Source: Asticcacaulis benevestitus DSM 16100 = ATCC BAA-896 (lineage in GTDB: Bacteria; Pseudomonadota; Alphaproteobacteria; Caulobacterales; Caulobacteraceae). From it: a DNA stretch of 64,000 bases. The position numbers were made by a program, and so were the translations under genes. The notes below the pieces were generated by a model. It worked only from the letters and a program-made list of their open reading frames with translations. It had not been told where the DNA came from and did not search any database. The stretch is from assembly GCF_000376105.1 (NCBI RefSeq), contig NZ_AQWM01000010.1, forward strand, positions 55,833 to 119,832, written 5' to 3'. Below, piece by piece: positions 43,014 to 51,843 of the stretch. How positions within the stretch are numbered: the first letter of the stretch is position 1; each line of letters starts with the position of its first letter.

Positions 43014-46000
43014 TTGCAGTTTCAGAAGATCAAGCTTTCGGGATTCAAGTCCTTCGTCGATGCGACCGAGTTTCGCATCGATCCGGGCCTGACCGGCATT
43101 GTCGGGCCGAACGGCTGCGGCAAGTCGAACCTGCTGGAAGCTTTGCGCTGGGTGATGGGCGCCACCTCCGCCAAGGCCATGCGCGGCTCCGGCATGGACG
43201 ATGTGATCTTCGCCGGCTCCGATAAGCGCCCGTCGCGCAACTGGGCCGAAGTGACGCTCACCATCGACAATGCCGATCGCCTGGCGCCGCAGCCCTTTAC
43301 CGATCAGCCGGTGCTTGATGTCGCCCGCCGCATCGACCGTGGCGCGGGGTCTTCGTACAAGATCAACGGCAAGGAAGTGCGCGCCCGCGATGTGCAGCTT
43401 CTGTTCGCCGATGCCTCGACCGGCGCCAATTCGCCAGCCCTCGTCCGTCAGGGGCAGATTTCCGAACTGATTGCCGCCAAGCCGCAAAATCGCCGTCGTG
43501 TGCTCGAAGAAGCCGGTGGCGTATCCGGCCTGCACACCCGCCGTCACGAAGCCGAACTGCGCCTGACCGCCGCCGAATCGAACCTGTCGCGCCTTGACGA
43601 TATCGCCCGCGAACTCGACTCGGCCCTCTCCCGCCTCAAGCGCGAAGCCCGTCAGGCTGACAAGTACAAGAAGATTTCCGCCGAAATTCGCGCCCTGCAG
43701 AAAGCCATTCTACATGCCAAGTGGCTGGAGGTGCGTGCCCTGCTCGAAGGTGCGGTCAGCGACATGCAGGATCAGAGCCTGCGCGTCGAGGCCACCGCCC
43801 GGGCCGCTGCCGTGGCGCAAACCGTAGCTCTGAAAGCCGCCGAGAGCATCCAGCCTTTGCGCGAAGAAGAGGCTGTGGCCGCCACGGTCATGCACCGCCT
43901 CAATATCGAGAAAGAGCGTCTCGACCTTGAGGAAAAGCAGGTCGCCAGCGAGATCGAGCGCATGAAGGCGGATATAGCCCGTCTGCGCAGTGATTTCCAG
44001 CGCGAGATCGACCTGTCGTCGGATGGTTCGGTGCAGGTCGAGCGTCTGCAATCGGGTCTGACGCGGGTGCAAGAGGAGATCGCCAGCGCTCCGTCGCGCG
44101 AGCCGGAACTGAAACGCGCCGTTGAGGACGCCGAAGCCGAGAGGGTCAAGGCCGATCAGGCAATTGAAGCGATCGCCGCCGAGCAGGCGGCTCAGATCGA
44201 GCGTCAGCGGCTGGAAGCGTCGCGCTTGGGAGAGGCCAAATCGCGTTTCGACCGCCTGAGCCAGCAATTGCTGTCCGCGCAGAATGACCGCAAGGCCTTG
44301 GGCACCTTCGATTACAGCGCGCTCGATGGCCTGAAAACGCAGGCCACGGCGGCGCAAAGCGATCTCGAAGCCGCCCGCAAGGTGGCCGAGGAACTGGAAA
44401 CCGCCCGCCCGGCCCTCGCCAACGCCGAAGCTCAGGCGCGCAAGGCCATGCGCGAGATCGAGGACCAGCTTGGCCGCCTGACCGCCGAGGCGCGCGGCCT
44501 GTCGCAAATCCTGACCAGCGTGCGCAAGGACGGAGCGCCCGTTCTGGATGCCGTGCGTCCTGACAAGGGCTATGAACTGGCCCTGGCCGCCGCGCTCGGT
44601 GATGACCTCAATCTCAGCCTGTCGAAGAAAGACGTGCAGACAGCGCTGGCTTTCTGGAGCGACGATTTCGAGAGCAAGGCCAAAGCGATAGATATAGCAG
44701 GGCTCGGCGTGGCGCCTTTGAGCCAGAATGTCCGCGCCCCGGCGGCGCTCAGTCTTCGCCTGTCCACCATCGGCGTGGTGTCGCGCGAGGATGGCGACCG
44801 CCTGCACAGCCAGTTACCCATCGGCGCGCGTCTGGTCTCCAAGGAAGGCGATTTGTGGCGTTGGGACGGTCTGATCGTTCGCGCCAAGGCGCCGAAGCCC
44901 GCGGCTGTCCGCCTGGCTCAGCGCACGCGTCACGATGAACTGGAAAATGAGATCGACGGCCTCAAGCCGAAGATGGCCGAGGCGAAAGACGCGCAAGCAA
45001 CCGCCGCCGAAGCCCAGCGCGGCCACGAAGACCATCTGCGCACGGCGCGCAACCGCCTGCCTGATCTGGAGCGCAACGCGCGCAACCGCCAGAACGATCT
45101 GGAAACACGCCTGCGTGCCCAAACGCAGTTCGAGGCCCGGCTGGAGGCGCTCGACGCCACCCTCGCCCGCCTGACCGGTGAACATGGCGAGGCGAAGACG
45201 GCCTATGAGACCGTTCTGGCCAGCCAGTCCGGTGCGCTTGACAATGAAGGCATGAAGGCGCGCCTCAATGACGCCCGTGCTCTGGCCGATACCCACCGTC
45301 AGGCCGTCATGCGCGCCCGCGCCGACCTCGATCAGGATGCCCGCGACCGTCAGGCGCGCGAAGGCCGCGAACGCACCCTGACGCGCGAACTGACCGAATG
45401 GTCGCGCCGCACGCAGGATTCGGCCGCCCGCCTGGTCAAGTTGGAAAAGGATCAGGAAACCGCGCGTGTCGCGCTGGAAAACGCCCAGTCGGCACCGCGT
45501 GAATTTGAAAGCAAGCGCATCACCCTGGTCGATTCGCTGCAAACCGCCGAAAAACGTCTCAGCGAAGCGCGTGACAAGCTCAACACCGCCGAGGCCGAAC
45601 GCCGGGACGCAGATATCGACGTGCGCGGCCGCGAACAGGAAGCCTCGGCCGCCCGTGAAGAACGCGCCGGCGCGCAGGCCCGTCTGGAGGCCATCCAGAA
45701 CAAGGCCGCTGAGATTGAGGCCGTCATCCTCGATCAGACGCAAGGCACGCCGGACGAACTCGGCAAGCGCCTCAAGGAAGAAGCCATCGCCACCCCGACC
45801 GACGCCTCCGGCGCGGAATCTCTGCTCTCAGGCCTTGAACGCGAACGCGATCAGCTCGGCGCCGTCAATCTGCGCGCCGAGGAAGAGGCTACCGAGTACG
45901 AAAGCCGCCTCGATACGCTGAGCCGTGAACGCGCCGACCTGACCACGGCCATCGCCAAGTTGCGCGACGGCATCGACGAACTGAATGCCGAAGGCCGTGA

Positions 46001-46487
46001 ACGCCTGCTGGCCGCCTTCGAGATCATCAACGAACACTTCAAGACGCTGTTCGTCTCGCTGTTCGATGGCGGCTCGGCCGAGTTGCGCCTGGTCGAATCG
46101 GACGATCCGCTCGAAGCCGGTCTGGAAATCTTCGCCTGTCCGCCGGGTAAGCGTCTCTCCACCATGAGCCTGATGTCGGGCGGTGAGCAGGCCCTGACGG
46201 CCACGGCGCTGATCTTCGGCGTCTTCCTCGCCAATCCGGCGCCGGTCTGCGTGCTCGACGAAGTCGACGCCCCGCTCGATGACGCCAATGTCGATCGCTA
46301 TTGCCGCCTGCTGGCCGAGATGCGCGAACGCACCAAGACGCGCTTCATCACCATCACCCACAATCCGGTCACCATGTCGCGCATGGACCGTCTGTTCGGC
46401 GTCACCATGTCCGAACGCGGCGTGTCGCAACTGGTCAGCGTCGATCTGTCGCAGGCGGAAGCTTTGGTCGCTGAACACGTTGCTTGA
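43014..46487 (+). CDS. smc: Chromosome segregation protein SMC
   Basis: SMC with ScpA and ScpB compacts and segregates the chromosome. The 1157-residue protein starts at TTG with MQFQKIKLSGFKSF, the Walker A motif is GPNGCGKSNLLEALRWVMGA, then a first coiled coil (about 160-480), a hinge (about 495-630, with GAPVLDAVRPDKGYELALAAALGDDLN), a second coiled coil (about 640-980), and the C-terminal head with the signature TMSLMSGGEQALTATALIF and Walker B PVCVLDEVDAPLDDANV. All ATPase motifs are intact. The ribosome site before TTG is poor. It ends a block with the DsbA-like genes and precedes the ATP synthase F0 operon. Confidence 0.96.
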   Translation: MQFQKIKLSGFKSFVDATEFRIDPGLTGIVGPNGCGKSNLLEALRWVMGATSAKAMRGSGMDDVIFAGSDKRPSRNWAEVTLTIDNADRLAPQPFTDQPVLDVARRIDRGAGSSYKINGKEVRARDVQLLFADASTGANSPALVRQGQISELIAAKPQNRRRVLEEAGGVSGLHTRRHEAELRLTAAESNLSRLDDIARELDSALSRLKREARQADKYKKISAEIRALQKAILHAKWLEVRALLEGAVSDMQDQSLRVEATARAAAVAQTVALKAAESIQPLREEEAVAATVMHRLNIEKERLDLEEKQVASEIERMKADIARLRSDFQREIDLSSDGSVQVERLQSGLTRVQEEIASAPSREPELKRAVEDAEAERVKADQAIEAIAAEQAAQIERQRLEASRLGEAKSRFDRLSQQLLSAQNDRKALGTFDYSALDGLKTQATAAQSDLEAARKVAEELETARPALANAEAQARKAMREIEDQLGRLTAEARGLSQILTSVRKDGAPVLDAVRPDKGYELALAAALGDDLNLSLSKKDVQTALAFWSDDFESKAKAIDIAGLGVAPLSQNVRAPAALSLRLSTIGVVSREDGDRLHSQLPIGARLVSKEGDLWRWDGLIVRAKAPKPAAVRLAQRTRHDELENEIDGLKPKMAEAKDAQATAAEAQRGHEDHLRTARNRLPDLERNARNRQNDLETRLRAQTQFEARLEALDATLARLTGEHGEAKTAYETVLASQSGALDNEGMKARLNDARALADTHRQAVMRARADLDQDARDRQAREGRERTLTRELTEWSRRTQDSAARLVKLEKDQETARVALENAQSAPREFESKRITLVDSLQTAEKRLSEARDKLNTAEAERRDADIDVRGREQEASAAREERAGAQARLEAIQNKAAEIEAVILDQTQGTPDELGKRLKEEAIATPTDASGAESLLSGLERERDQLGAVNLRAEEEATEYESRLDTLSRERADLTTAIAKLRDGIDELNAEGRERLLAAFEIINEHFKTLFVSLFDGGSAELRLVESDDPLEAGLEIFACPPGKRLSTMSLMSGGEQALTATALIFGVFLANPAPVCVLDEVDAPLDDANVDRYCRLLAEMRERTKTRFITITHNPVTMSRMDRLFGVTMSERGVSQLVSVDLSQAEALVAEHVA

Positions 46488-46545
46488 TAGTCGAACGCTT
46501 ACGATGGGGCGACCAAAGGCTTCCTCGTTTTTCTTAAGAAGTAGC

Positions 46546-46623
46546 GTGCAAACGTGCGCGGCGGGCATTTTATATTTTTGAAGGGATTGGCGCCCTTGCC
46601 AAATGTCACGAAGACATTTGGAG
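46546..46623 (-). repeat. Hairpin repeat family, copy B
   Basis: Read on the minus strand: CTCCAAATGTC, five bases, GACATTTGG, then CAAGGGCGCC, about 22 variable bases and GCCCGCCGCGCACGTTTGC. The flanking constants equal those of copy A at 27621-27681, but the stem sequence is different while pairing is kept. It lies in the 411-bp gap between smc and atpI, which also holds one small questionable gene. Confidence 0.75.
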
Positions 46624-46704
46624 GAAGTTCAAGGGAATGCCTCGCTTAGTATTTCAAAGTACGTTGCACGATGTAGCGTTTCACCTCGTTGCAAAGTGCT
46701 ATAG

Positions 46705-46872
46705 TTAAGCCGGATAATCTTGCTTGTTGTGGGAAATTCTTCGAGTTGCCACACCTGACAGCGCTGTTTCCCATTTATTTTCAAACAACTCCGATTTGTG
46801 CCGCGCAATTGCTTGACCTTTGGGAGTCTCTTGAGTAGGTTCCGCGCCGTTCGGAGCCGGATTAACACTCAT
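46705..46872 (-). CDS. Possible 55-residue protein of unknown function
   Basis: A frame from ATG 46872 encodes a hydrophilic protein (MSVNPAPNGAEPTQETPKGQAIARHKSELF...) with no recognised domain. It lies divergent to atpI, 26 bp away, where the F0 operon promoter would be expected, and its codon use is less GC-rich than the neighbours. It may be a real small gene or chance. Confidence 0.3.
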   Translation of the reverse strand: MSVNPAPNGAEPTQETPKGQAIARHKSELFENKWETALSGVATRRISHNKQDYPA

Positions 46873-46898
46873 GTTATTCCGCCTGCCAGGTGCTGAAC

Positions 46899-47198
46899 GT
46901 GACAGATGAACCACCCGATACGTCCTCGGATCAAGATGAACTGAAGGACCTCGACAAGCGGCTGAAGGCGATCGAAGCGCGCAAGCGCAAGACGCAGGAT
47001 CACAGCGGTGAAGTCGGCGCCAACAAGGGCTATCAGGCTCTGGGCGAGTTACTGGGAGGCATACTGGGCGGTTTGGGGCTCGGCTGGCTCAGTGATGAAT
47101 ATCTTCACACGCGACCGTGGGGAATCATCATAGGTGGCATTCTGGGTATGATTGTGGCGGTCTATGCGGTCGTTAAATCAAGCCAGGACAAAGACTAA
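46899..47198 (+). CDS. atpI: ATP synthase accessory protein AtpI/AtpZ family
   Basis: The 99-residue protein has a charged N-terminal half (DELKDLDKRLKAIEARKRKTQDHSGEVGANKG) and two membrane helices with the conserved glycine-rich GELLGGILGGLGLGWLSDEYLHTRPWGIIIGGILGMIVAVYAV. AtpI helps assemble the c-ring or carries magnesium. GTG 46899 is chosen since AGGTG lies six bases upstream; a GTG at 46890 would add three residues. It is the first gene of the F0 operon. Confidence 0.85.
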   Translation: MTDEPPDTSSDQDELKDLDKRLKAIEARKRKTQDHSGEVGANKGYQALGELLGGILGGLGLGWLSDEYLHTRPWGIIIGGILGMIVAVYAVVKSSQDKD

Positions 47199-47242
47199 TA
47201 TGCTCCGCCGGAGCTGACATTGACGAAGAGGTTTTAAGGCTT

Positions 47243-48004
47243 ATGGCCGATCCGTTACACCAGTTTAAGATTGAGACCGTCGTTGCAGGCCCCGTCTTCC
47301 AAGTCGGCGGAGTCCATGTCGATCTCTCACTGACCAATTCGGTGCTGGCCATGCTGATCGCCGTCGGCCTGACCGTGCTGTTCTTCGCCCTGACCACCGC
47401 CCGCGCCAGCATCATTCCCGGCCGCGGACAGGTGATGGCGGAAGGCCTGTTCGGCCTGATCGACGACATGACCGAGTCCATTATCGGCCACGATGGCCGG
47501 AAATTCCTGCCCTACGTCCTGACGCTGTTCCTGTTCATCCTGAGCTGCAACCTCGTCGGCATGTTCACCTATTTCACGGCCACCTCGCAGGTCGCCGTCA
47601 CCCTGACCCTCGCCGCCATGACCATCCTTCTGGTGCTGGCGGTTGGATTTATCCGCAATGGTCTTGGCTTCTTCAAGATGTTCGTGCCGTCCGGCGTGCC
47701 TTGGTACATCCTGATCGTGCTGGTGCCGATCGAAGTCATCGCCTTCATCATGCGACCCGTCACCCTGACCCTGCGGTTGTTCGGCAACATGCTCGGCGGC
47801 CACATTGTCATGAAGGTTTTTGCCGGCTTTATCGTCACCGGCCTGACCCTCGGCGGCCTCGGCGCTCTTATCGGTTTCGTCTCGATGTTCACCATCGTGG
47901 CGCTTACGACCCTCGAATTCCTGGTCGCTTATCTGCAAGCCTTCGTGTTCGCGGTTCTGACCTGCGTTTATCTCAGTGACGTGGTCAATATCGGCCACCA
48001 CTAA
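47243..48004 (+). CDS. atpB: ATP synthase F0 subunit a
   Basis: Subunit a forms the proton half-channels beside the c-ring. The 253-residue protein has about six membrane helices, and the essential Arg is in VTLTLRLFGNMLGGHIVMKVFAGF. The start MADPLHQFKIETVV and the end VFAVLTCVYLSDVVNIGHH are typical of alphaproteobacteria. It lies 44 bp after atpI and 45 bp before atpE. Confidence 0.96.
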   Translation: MADPLHQFKIETVVAGPVFQVGGVHVDLSLTNSVLAMLIAVGLTVLFFALTTARASIIPGRGQVMAEGLFGLIDDMTESIIGHDGRKFLPYVLTLFLFILSCNLVGMFTYFTATSQVAVTLTLAAMTILLVLAVGFIRNGLGFFKMFVPSGVPWYILIVLVPIEVIAFIMRPVTLTLRLFGNMLGGHIVMKVFAGFIVTGLTLGGLGALIGFVSMFTIVALTTLEFLVAYLQAFVFAVLTCVYLSDVVNIGHH

Positions 48005-48049
48005 GTTCTTTTTTCTCAGTCTCTAATCCATCAATCGGAGTTACCCCCA

Positions 48050-48307
48050 ATGGACGCACAATCCGCAACCCTCATCGCCGGCGGCCTTAAGTACATCGGC
48101 GCTGGCCTGGCCACGCTCGGCATGATCGGCGCCGGTATCGGCCTCGGCATCCTGTTCGGCAACTACTATGTCGGCGCCCTGCGCAACCCTTCGGCTGCGA
48201 AGACTCAGCAAACCAACCTCTTCATCGGCATGGCGCTGACCGAAGCCCTCGGCATCTTCGCCTTCGTTATCGCGCTGCTGATCCTCTTCGGCAACCCGCA
48301 ACTCTAA
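48050..48307 (+). CDS. atpE: ATP synthase F0 subunit c
   Basis: The 85-residue protein is a two-helix hairpin. The glycine-rich first helix is [32 protein letters not shown], the polar loop is [12 protein letters not shown], and the second helix has the proton-carrying Glu in [20 protein letters not shown]. The F0 rotor ring is built from this subunit. Confidence 0.96.
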   Translation: MDAQSATLIAGGLKYIGAGLATLGMIGAGIGLGILFGNYYVGALRNPSAAKTQQTNLFIGMALTEALGIFAFVIALLILFGNPQL

Positions 48308-48372
48308 TATTGAAAAACTGCTTTCCGGCATGGGCTTCTCCATGCCGGACATAGGTTTCTCAAGGATAGAAT

Positions 48373-49041
48373 ATGACAGCCGCAACCTCACCAGAGGCCA
48401 ATTTATCTGCTGACGACGCCTCCGGCGCTTCGTTTTCGGCTACGCCGAGCGTGACCACGGTTGCGTCTCTGGTGCCGCTGAACAACGCCGAAGCGCTCGC
48501 GCACGATGCCCATGCCACAACCGAAACGGTTGGCACGGAAGCGCATCATGCCGAGGAAGGTGGTCTGCCGCAGTTGAATACCGATCACTGGGCCGGACAG
48601 ATCGTCTGGCTCGTGGTTATCTTCGCGATCTTCTACCTGCTGATGGCGAAGGTGTTCACGCCCCGCCTGCGCAATGTGATCAATACGCGCGGCTCCACCA
48701 TCGCCGAAGACCTGGCCAACGCCCGCGCCAACCGCGACGAAGCCGAAGCCCAGGCCAAACAGGCCGCAGCCGAAACCGCCGAAGCCCATACCGCCGCGCG
48801 CAAGCTGGCAGCCGAGGCCCTGGCGCGCTCCAACGCAGAAGTCGCAGCCGCTACGGCGGTTGAGGACGAGAAGCTGAACAAGCGTCTCGGTGAAGCCGAG
48901 GTGCGTATCCGCGGCCAGCGTGATGCGGCCATGGCCCATGTCAGTGACATTGCCTCGGAAACCGCTTCGCTCCTGGTCGAAAAGCTGACCGGCAAGGCGG
49001 CGACCGCCGCTGCGCTCAAAGCCGCTATCGGAAAGGTCTAG
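48373..49041 (+). CDS. atpF': ATP synthase F0 subunit b'
   Basis: The 222-residue protein has one membrane helix (about 79-98, GQIVWLVVIFAIFYLLMAKV) and a long alanine-rich helix that forms the peripheral stalk with subunit b. The N-terminal 75 residues (Ala-, Ser-, Thr- and His-rich, with HDAHATTETVGTEAHHAEEGG) come before the helix and are longer than in most b' subunits. It sits directly before atpF, 4 bp apart, the usual b'-b order in alphaproteobacteria and phototrophs. Confidence 0.92.
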   Translation: MTAATSPEANLSADDASGASFSATPSVTTVASLVPLNNAEALAHDAHATTETVGTEAHHAEEGGLPQLNTDHWAGQIVWLVVIFAIFYLLMAKVFTPRLRNVINTRGSTIAEDLANARANRDEAEAQAKQAAAETAEAHTAARKLAAEALARSNAEVAAATAVEDEKLNKRLGEAEVRIRGQRDAAMAHVSDIASETASLLVEKLTGKAATAAALKAAIGKV

Positions 49042-49045
49042 GAAC

Positions 49046-49540
49046 ATGATGGAACAATTCGGAGAAGCGGAATTTTGGGTCCGCGCCGCCCTGGTCATCT
49101 TCTTCCTGATCCTGGTCGTGGCCAAGGTGCCCGGCAAGCTGTGGACCTCGCTTGGTGATACCGGCAAGGCTGTTCGCGCCGAACTTGATGAGGCCGTCCG
49201 CATCCGTCAGGAAGCGACCGACCTGCTCAACTCGATCAAGGCCCAGCGCCTGTCGGCTGAAGCCAAGGCCCGCGAGATCATCGCGTTTGCCGAGGAAGAA
49301 GCCGTCCGCATGGCCGCCGACGCCCGCGCCAAACTGGAAGACACGATCAAGCGCCGCGAAGCCCTAGCCGAACGCAAGATCGCTCAGGCCGAAGCCAACG
49401 CCACGGCGGACGTCAAATCGGCTGCGGCCGATCTGGCAGCGCAACTGGCCGAGCAGGTTCTGCTCGATCAGGTCGCTAAGGCCAAGACGGACACGCAGGT
49501 CGATAAGGCCATCGGTCAACTCGAAGGCCGCTTCAACTAG
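49046..49540 (+). CDS. atpF: ATP synthase F0 subunit b
   Basis: The 164-residue protein has an N-terminal membrane helix (AEFWVRAALVIFFLILVVAKV) and a long charged helix (EAVRIRQEATDLLNSIKAQRLSAEAKAREI...). It pairs with b' as the stator. It is the last gene of the operon; the F1 genes are not in this window. A terminator follows. Confidence 0.95.
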   Translation: MMEQFGEAEFWVRAALVIFFLILVVAKVPGKLWTSLGDTGKAVRAELDEAVRIRQEATDLLNSIKAQRLSAEAKAREIIAFAEEEAVRMAADARAKLEDTIKRREALAERKIAQAEANATADVKSAAADLAAQLAEQVLLDQVAKAKTDTQVDKAIGQLEGRFN

Positions 49541-49613
49541 GCAGGGACAGATCCCTGCACCCATAACTCGACAACGCTTGTTGAGAGGTTGGTGGGTTTG
49601 ATTGATACTATTA

Positions 49614-49650
49614 AAAGGTCCGGAGTTCGCGCTCCGGGCTTTTTTTTCTA
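49614..49650 (+). terminator. Rho-independent terminator of the F0 operon
   Basis: CCGGAG and CTCCGG pair across TTCGCG, extended by flanking G/C, and are followed by eight T. It begins about 75 bp after atpF. Confidence 0.88.
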
Positions 49651-50025
49651 TGGGGGCTCGGTCGTACTGGCATTTCCCCATTTGGCAATAAGCCAAACGA
49701 CCACGCCCAGCAAAAGAACATATATTGCGGCTATAATGGACGGCAAAACATCATAGATATCGTGAGGGTTAGAATCACCTGCGAAGCCAATATAGGAATT
49801 GAGAGCTGAATAGGCCGCACCAAACAGGCCGCACGACAAGGCCAGCCGTCCATATATGGCCAACGGCTTGGAATAGGTTCTCTTGGCCATGCGCAGAAGA
49901 GTCCAACCGCATGCAAGCGCAAGACAGATAGTTATTGCAACGGCAATTTTGACGACGAACGTCACGTACAGGAATACGTTCAAAGGCGTGGCCGTTGTAA
50001 GGATATCAGCCAGCATAGGTGTCAT
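49648..50025 (-). CDS. Small four-helix membrane protein
   Basis: From ATG 50025 (AGGGGAG eight bases upstream) this 125-residue protein has four predicted membrane helices: about 13-35, 51-70, and two in the C-terminal half (IIAAIYVLLLGVVVWLIAKW). The middle segment MAKRTYSKPLAIYGRLALSCGLFGAAYSALNSYIGF recalls MotA/TolQ-like proteins but is too short to be one. No family is claimed. An ATG at 50031 is also possible. It is convergent with atpF. Confidence 0.65.
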   Translation of the reverse strand: MTPMLADILTTATPLNVFLYVTFVVKIAVAITICLALACGWTLLRMAKRTYSKPLAIYGRLALSCGLFGAAYSALNSYIGFAGDSNPHDIYDVLPSIIAAIYVLLLGVVVWLIAKWGNASTTEPP

Positions 50026-50071
50026 GTGCATTTCTCCCCTTAGGCAGCCTAACACGTACATACGCAGACAC

Positions 50072-50104
50072 AAAAAAGCCCTGCGGCGAACCACAGGGCT
50101 TTTC
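50072..50104. terminator. Bidirectional terminator
   Basis: AAAAAAGCCCTG and CAGGGCTTTT pair around a ten-base loop with A and T tails. On the minus strand it ends the first PGPGW-type gene, whose stop is 17 bp upstream. Confidence 0.85.
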
Positions 50105-50120
50105 AGATTACTTGGGCTTG

Positions 50121-50558
50121 TTAGGCCGTGCGCGGCTTGTGGCGAAACTTGCGACGCATACCGACCAGCATACCGCGTCCTCTCAGGAAGATGCGCTCGA
50201 ACTTGAGCACCTGTTGCCAGAAGACCGAGGCGACCTGCGGATTGCGACGCAGGAGCTTGCGCAGCGGCATGATCCAGTTGGGGTGGCGACGCTTGAGATG
50301 GATAAACTGACGACGCGCCCAGAAGGCATTGCGCAGCACCAGGATCAGGCCGACGACGACGAGGAAGTAGTGACCGGGCACGATGATCAGCAGGAAGCCC
50401 GCCGCCATCAGAACGAAGCCGAGCGCCATCAGAAGCCAGCCAAGCACCTTCTTGCTGAAGCGCTTGATGGCGCGCTTCGCCGAACGCCAGCTACGGGCGT
50501 CGGGTTTCATGGCGATCAGGGATTTCTGCGGCGCACCGGCGCCATTTTCACTCGACAT
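50121..50558 (-). CDS. PGPGW-type small membrane protein, paralogue 1
   Basis: The 145-residue protein has two membrane helices (about 38-55 and 58-75) joined around FLLIIVPGHYFLVVVGLILVLRN, the place where the family has its PGPGW turn; here only PG is kept. A strongly basic tail follows (QFIHLKRRHPNWIMPLRKLLRRNPQ; GMRRKFRHKPRTA). Two paralogues lie upstream in the same direction. Function of the family is unknown. Confidence 0.75.
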   Translation of the reverse strand: MSSENGAGAPQKSLIAMKPDARSWRSAKRAIKRFSKKVLGWLLMALGFVLMAAGFLLIIVPGHYFLVVVGLILVLRNAFWARRQFIHLKRRHPNWIMPLRKLLRRNPQVASVFWQQVLKFERIFLRGRGMLVGMRRKFRHKPRTA

Positions 50559-50719
50559 ATCTAACCGGGCGCCTTGTCACGCCGTCACAACTCTAAATTT
50601 TTGCACCGCAACATCAGCGCCTGAACCCTCATATGGAGAGCGTTTGGGGCAATGTAAAGGCACGTCCTGAATATCCCGTGAATGTGGATAAAAATTAATT
50701 TCCCTGCATCAGCCGGTGA

Positions 50720-51148
50720 TCAGGCAACGTCTTCCGAGGCGCGCGAGAAACGGTTTTTGAAGAGCGATTTCACGCCCTGACGCGCACGGTACATGAAGCG
50801 AAACCTCTTCGGCATCACGCCGCGTTCGACCCGAAGCCCCTGCAGCCAGACCAGAGAAATGATCTTGGCGCCCGGGCGCAGCATGATCCGGACAGGGCGC
50901 AACCACTTCGGGTGCGCCTTCACCAGCTTCACAAATTGGCGCTTGATCCACACCGAACTGCGTAGCAACAGGATCAGGCCAAACAGCACGAACGGCACGC
51001 CGACAGGCCCCGGCAAAGGCGCCAAGACGACGCCGAAGGCCATGAGAACCATGCCCGCCAGACTCATTAGTAATTTAAGAAGTATTGCCATCATCTCTTC
51101 CGGCGCGGACAAATCACCCGTGCCAACCTTACGCTTGTGCCATCTCAT
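50720..51148 (-). CDS. PGPGW-type small membrane protein, paralogue 2
   Basis: The 142-residue protein has the two-helix core LLMSLAGMVLMAFGVVLAPLPGPVGVPFVLFGLILLLRSSVWIKRQF with the family turn PLPGPVGVP, then the basic tail KLVKAHPKWLRPVRIMLRPGAKIISLVWLQGLRVERG. ATG 51148 has no good ribosome site; ATGs at 51094 or 51091, behind GGAAGAG, would remove 18-19 residues and start directly at the helix. It is closest to paralogue 3. Confidence 0.75.
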   Translation of the reverse strand: MRWHKRKVGTGDLSAPEEMMAILLKLLMSLAGMVLMAFGVVLAPLPGPVGVPFVLFGLILLLRSSVWIKRQFVKLVKAHPKWLRPVRIMLRPGAKIISLVWLQGLRVERGVMPKRFRFMYRARQGVKSLFKNRFSRASEDVA

Positions 51149-51244
51149 GTTTTTTTGCCGCGATCGCGGTATGAGGCCTATATAGGGATATCAGCGTTAA
51201 GAAACGATGCGGCGAGAGGCCACAACACCTGATTTCGCCATCAC

Positions 51245-51658
51245 TTAATATGACAACTGTTTGCGCGGCTTGTGACCTGGCTCAGCCTTGGGCGTGGGTT
51301 TGCGCCGGCGATTGCGCAGGATCGTCCGTATGTCATGGCGAAAACCGTACATAAAGCGGCGCTTCTTGGGCAGCAAACGGCGCTCCAGACGCAGGGTATG
51401 CAGCCACATCATGGCGACCACCTTGGCACCCGGCCGTAACAGGGCGCGCACGGGCTTCAGGATTTTGGGATGCTTCCTGACCTGACGCATGAAAAGCCGC
51501 TTCACCCACATCGAACTTTTGAGCAGGATGATCAGGCCTAGCAAGATGACAGGTACGCCAAACGGTCCCGGCAGCGGCGTGATGATGACCCCGATCACCA
51601 TCAGGAGGATGCCAGCGACACTCATCAGCAGTTTGGCGATAATGGTCATACTCATCAT
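51245..51658 (-). CDS. PGPGW-type small membrane protein, paralogue 3
   Basis: The 137-residue protein shares with paralogue 2 the pattern KLLMSVAGILLMVIGVIITPLPGPFGVPVILLGLIILLKSSMWVKRLF and the tail RKHPKILKPVRALLRPGAKVVAMMWLHTLRLERRLLPKKRRFMYGFRHD. It ends in a long Lys/Arg-rich segment. The start could be ATG 51658, 51655 or 51649. The three paralogues are spaced 161 and 96 bp apart. Confidence 0.75.
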   Translation of the reverse strand: MMSMTIIAKLLMSVAGILLMVIGVIITPLPGPFGVPVILLGLIILLKSSMWVKRLFMRQVRKHPKILKPVRALLRPGAKVVAMMWLHTLRLERRLLPKKRRFMYGFRHDIRTILRNRRRKPTPKAEPGHKPRKQLSY

Positions 51659-51755
51659 ATAGGGACAGGCGGCTTCCTCAGCCACCCGTCCCTATATCGA
51701 CAGAGCATAAATTTACAAGCGGGAAATCCCGCCAATATCGCGCCCAGACCGTGTT

Positions 51756-51836
51756 CCGATTTGATTGAATCAAATCGGCGCTCTGGATCTTGGCTTTGCG
51801 CGCTTTGGGATCCGAAAAGTGCGTCACACTTTTCGG
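51756..51836. repeat. Two perfect palindromes downstream of gcvPB
   Basis: CCGATTTGATT-G-AATCAAATCGG (51756-51778) has 11-bp arms with one central base, and CCGAAAAGTG-CGTCA-CACTTTTCGG (51812-51836) has 10-bp arms. They are 33 bp apart and begin 8 bp beyond the gcvPB stop. Similar palindromes containing AATCAAATCGG are common intergenic repeats in alphaproteobacteria. They may protect or end the gcv mRNA. Confidence 0.65.
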
Positions 51837-51843
51837 AAAGCGC

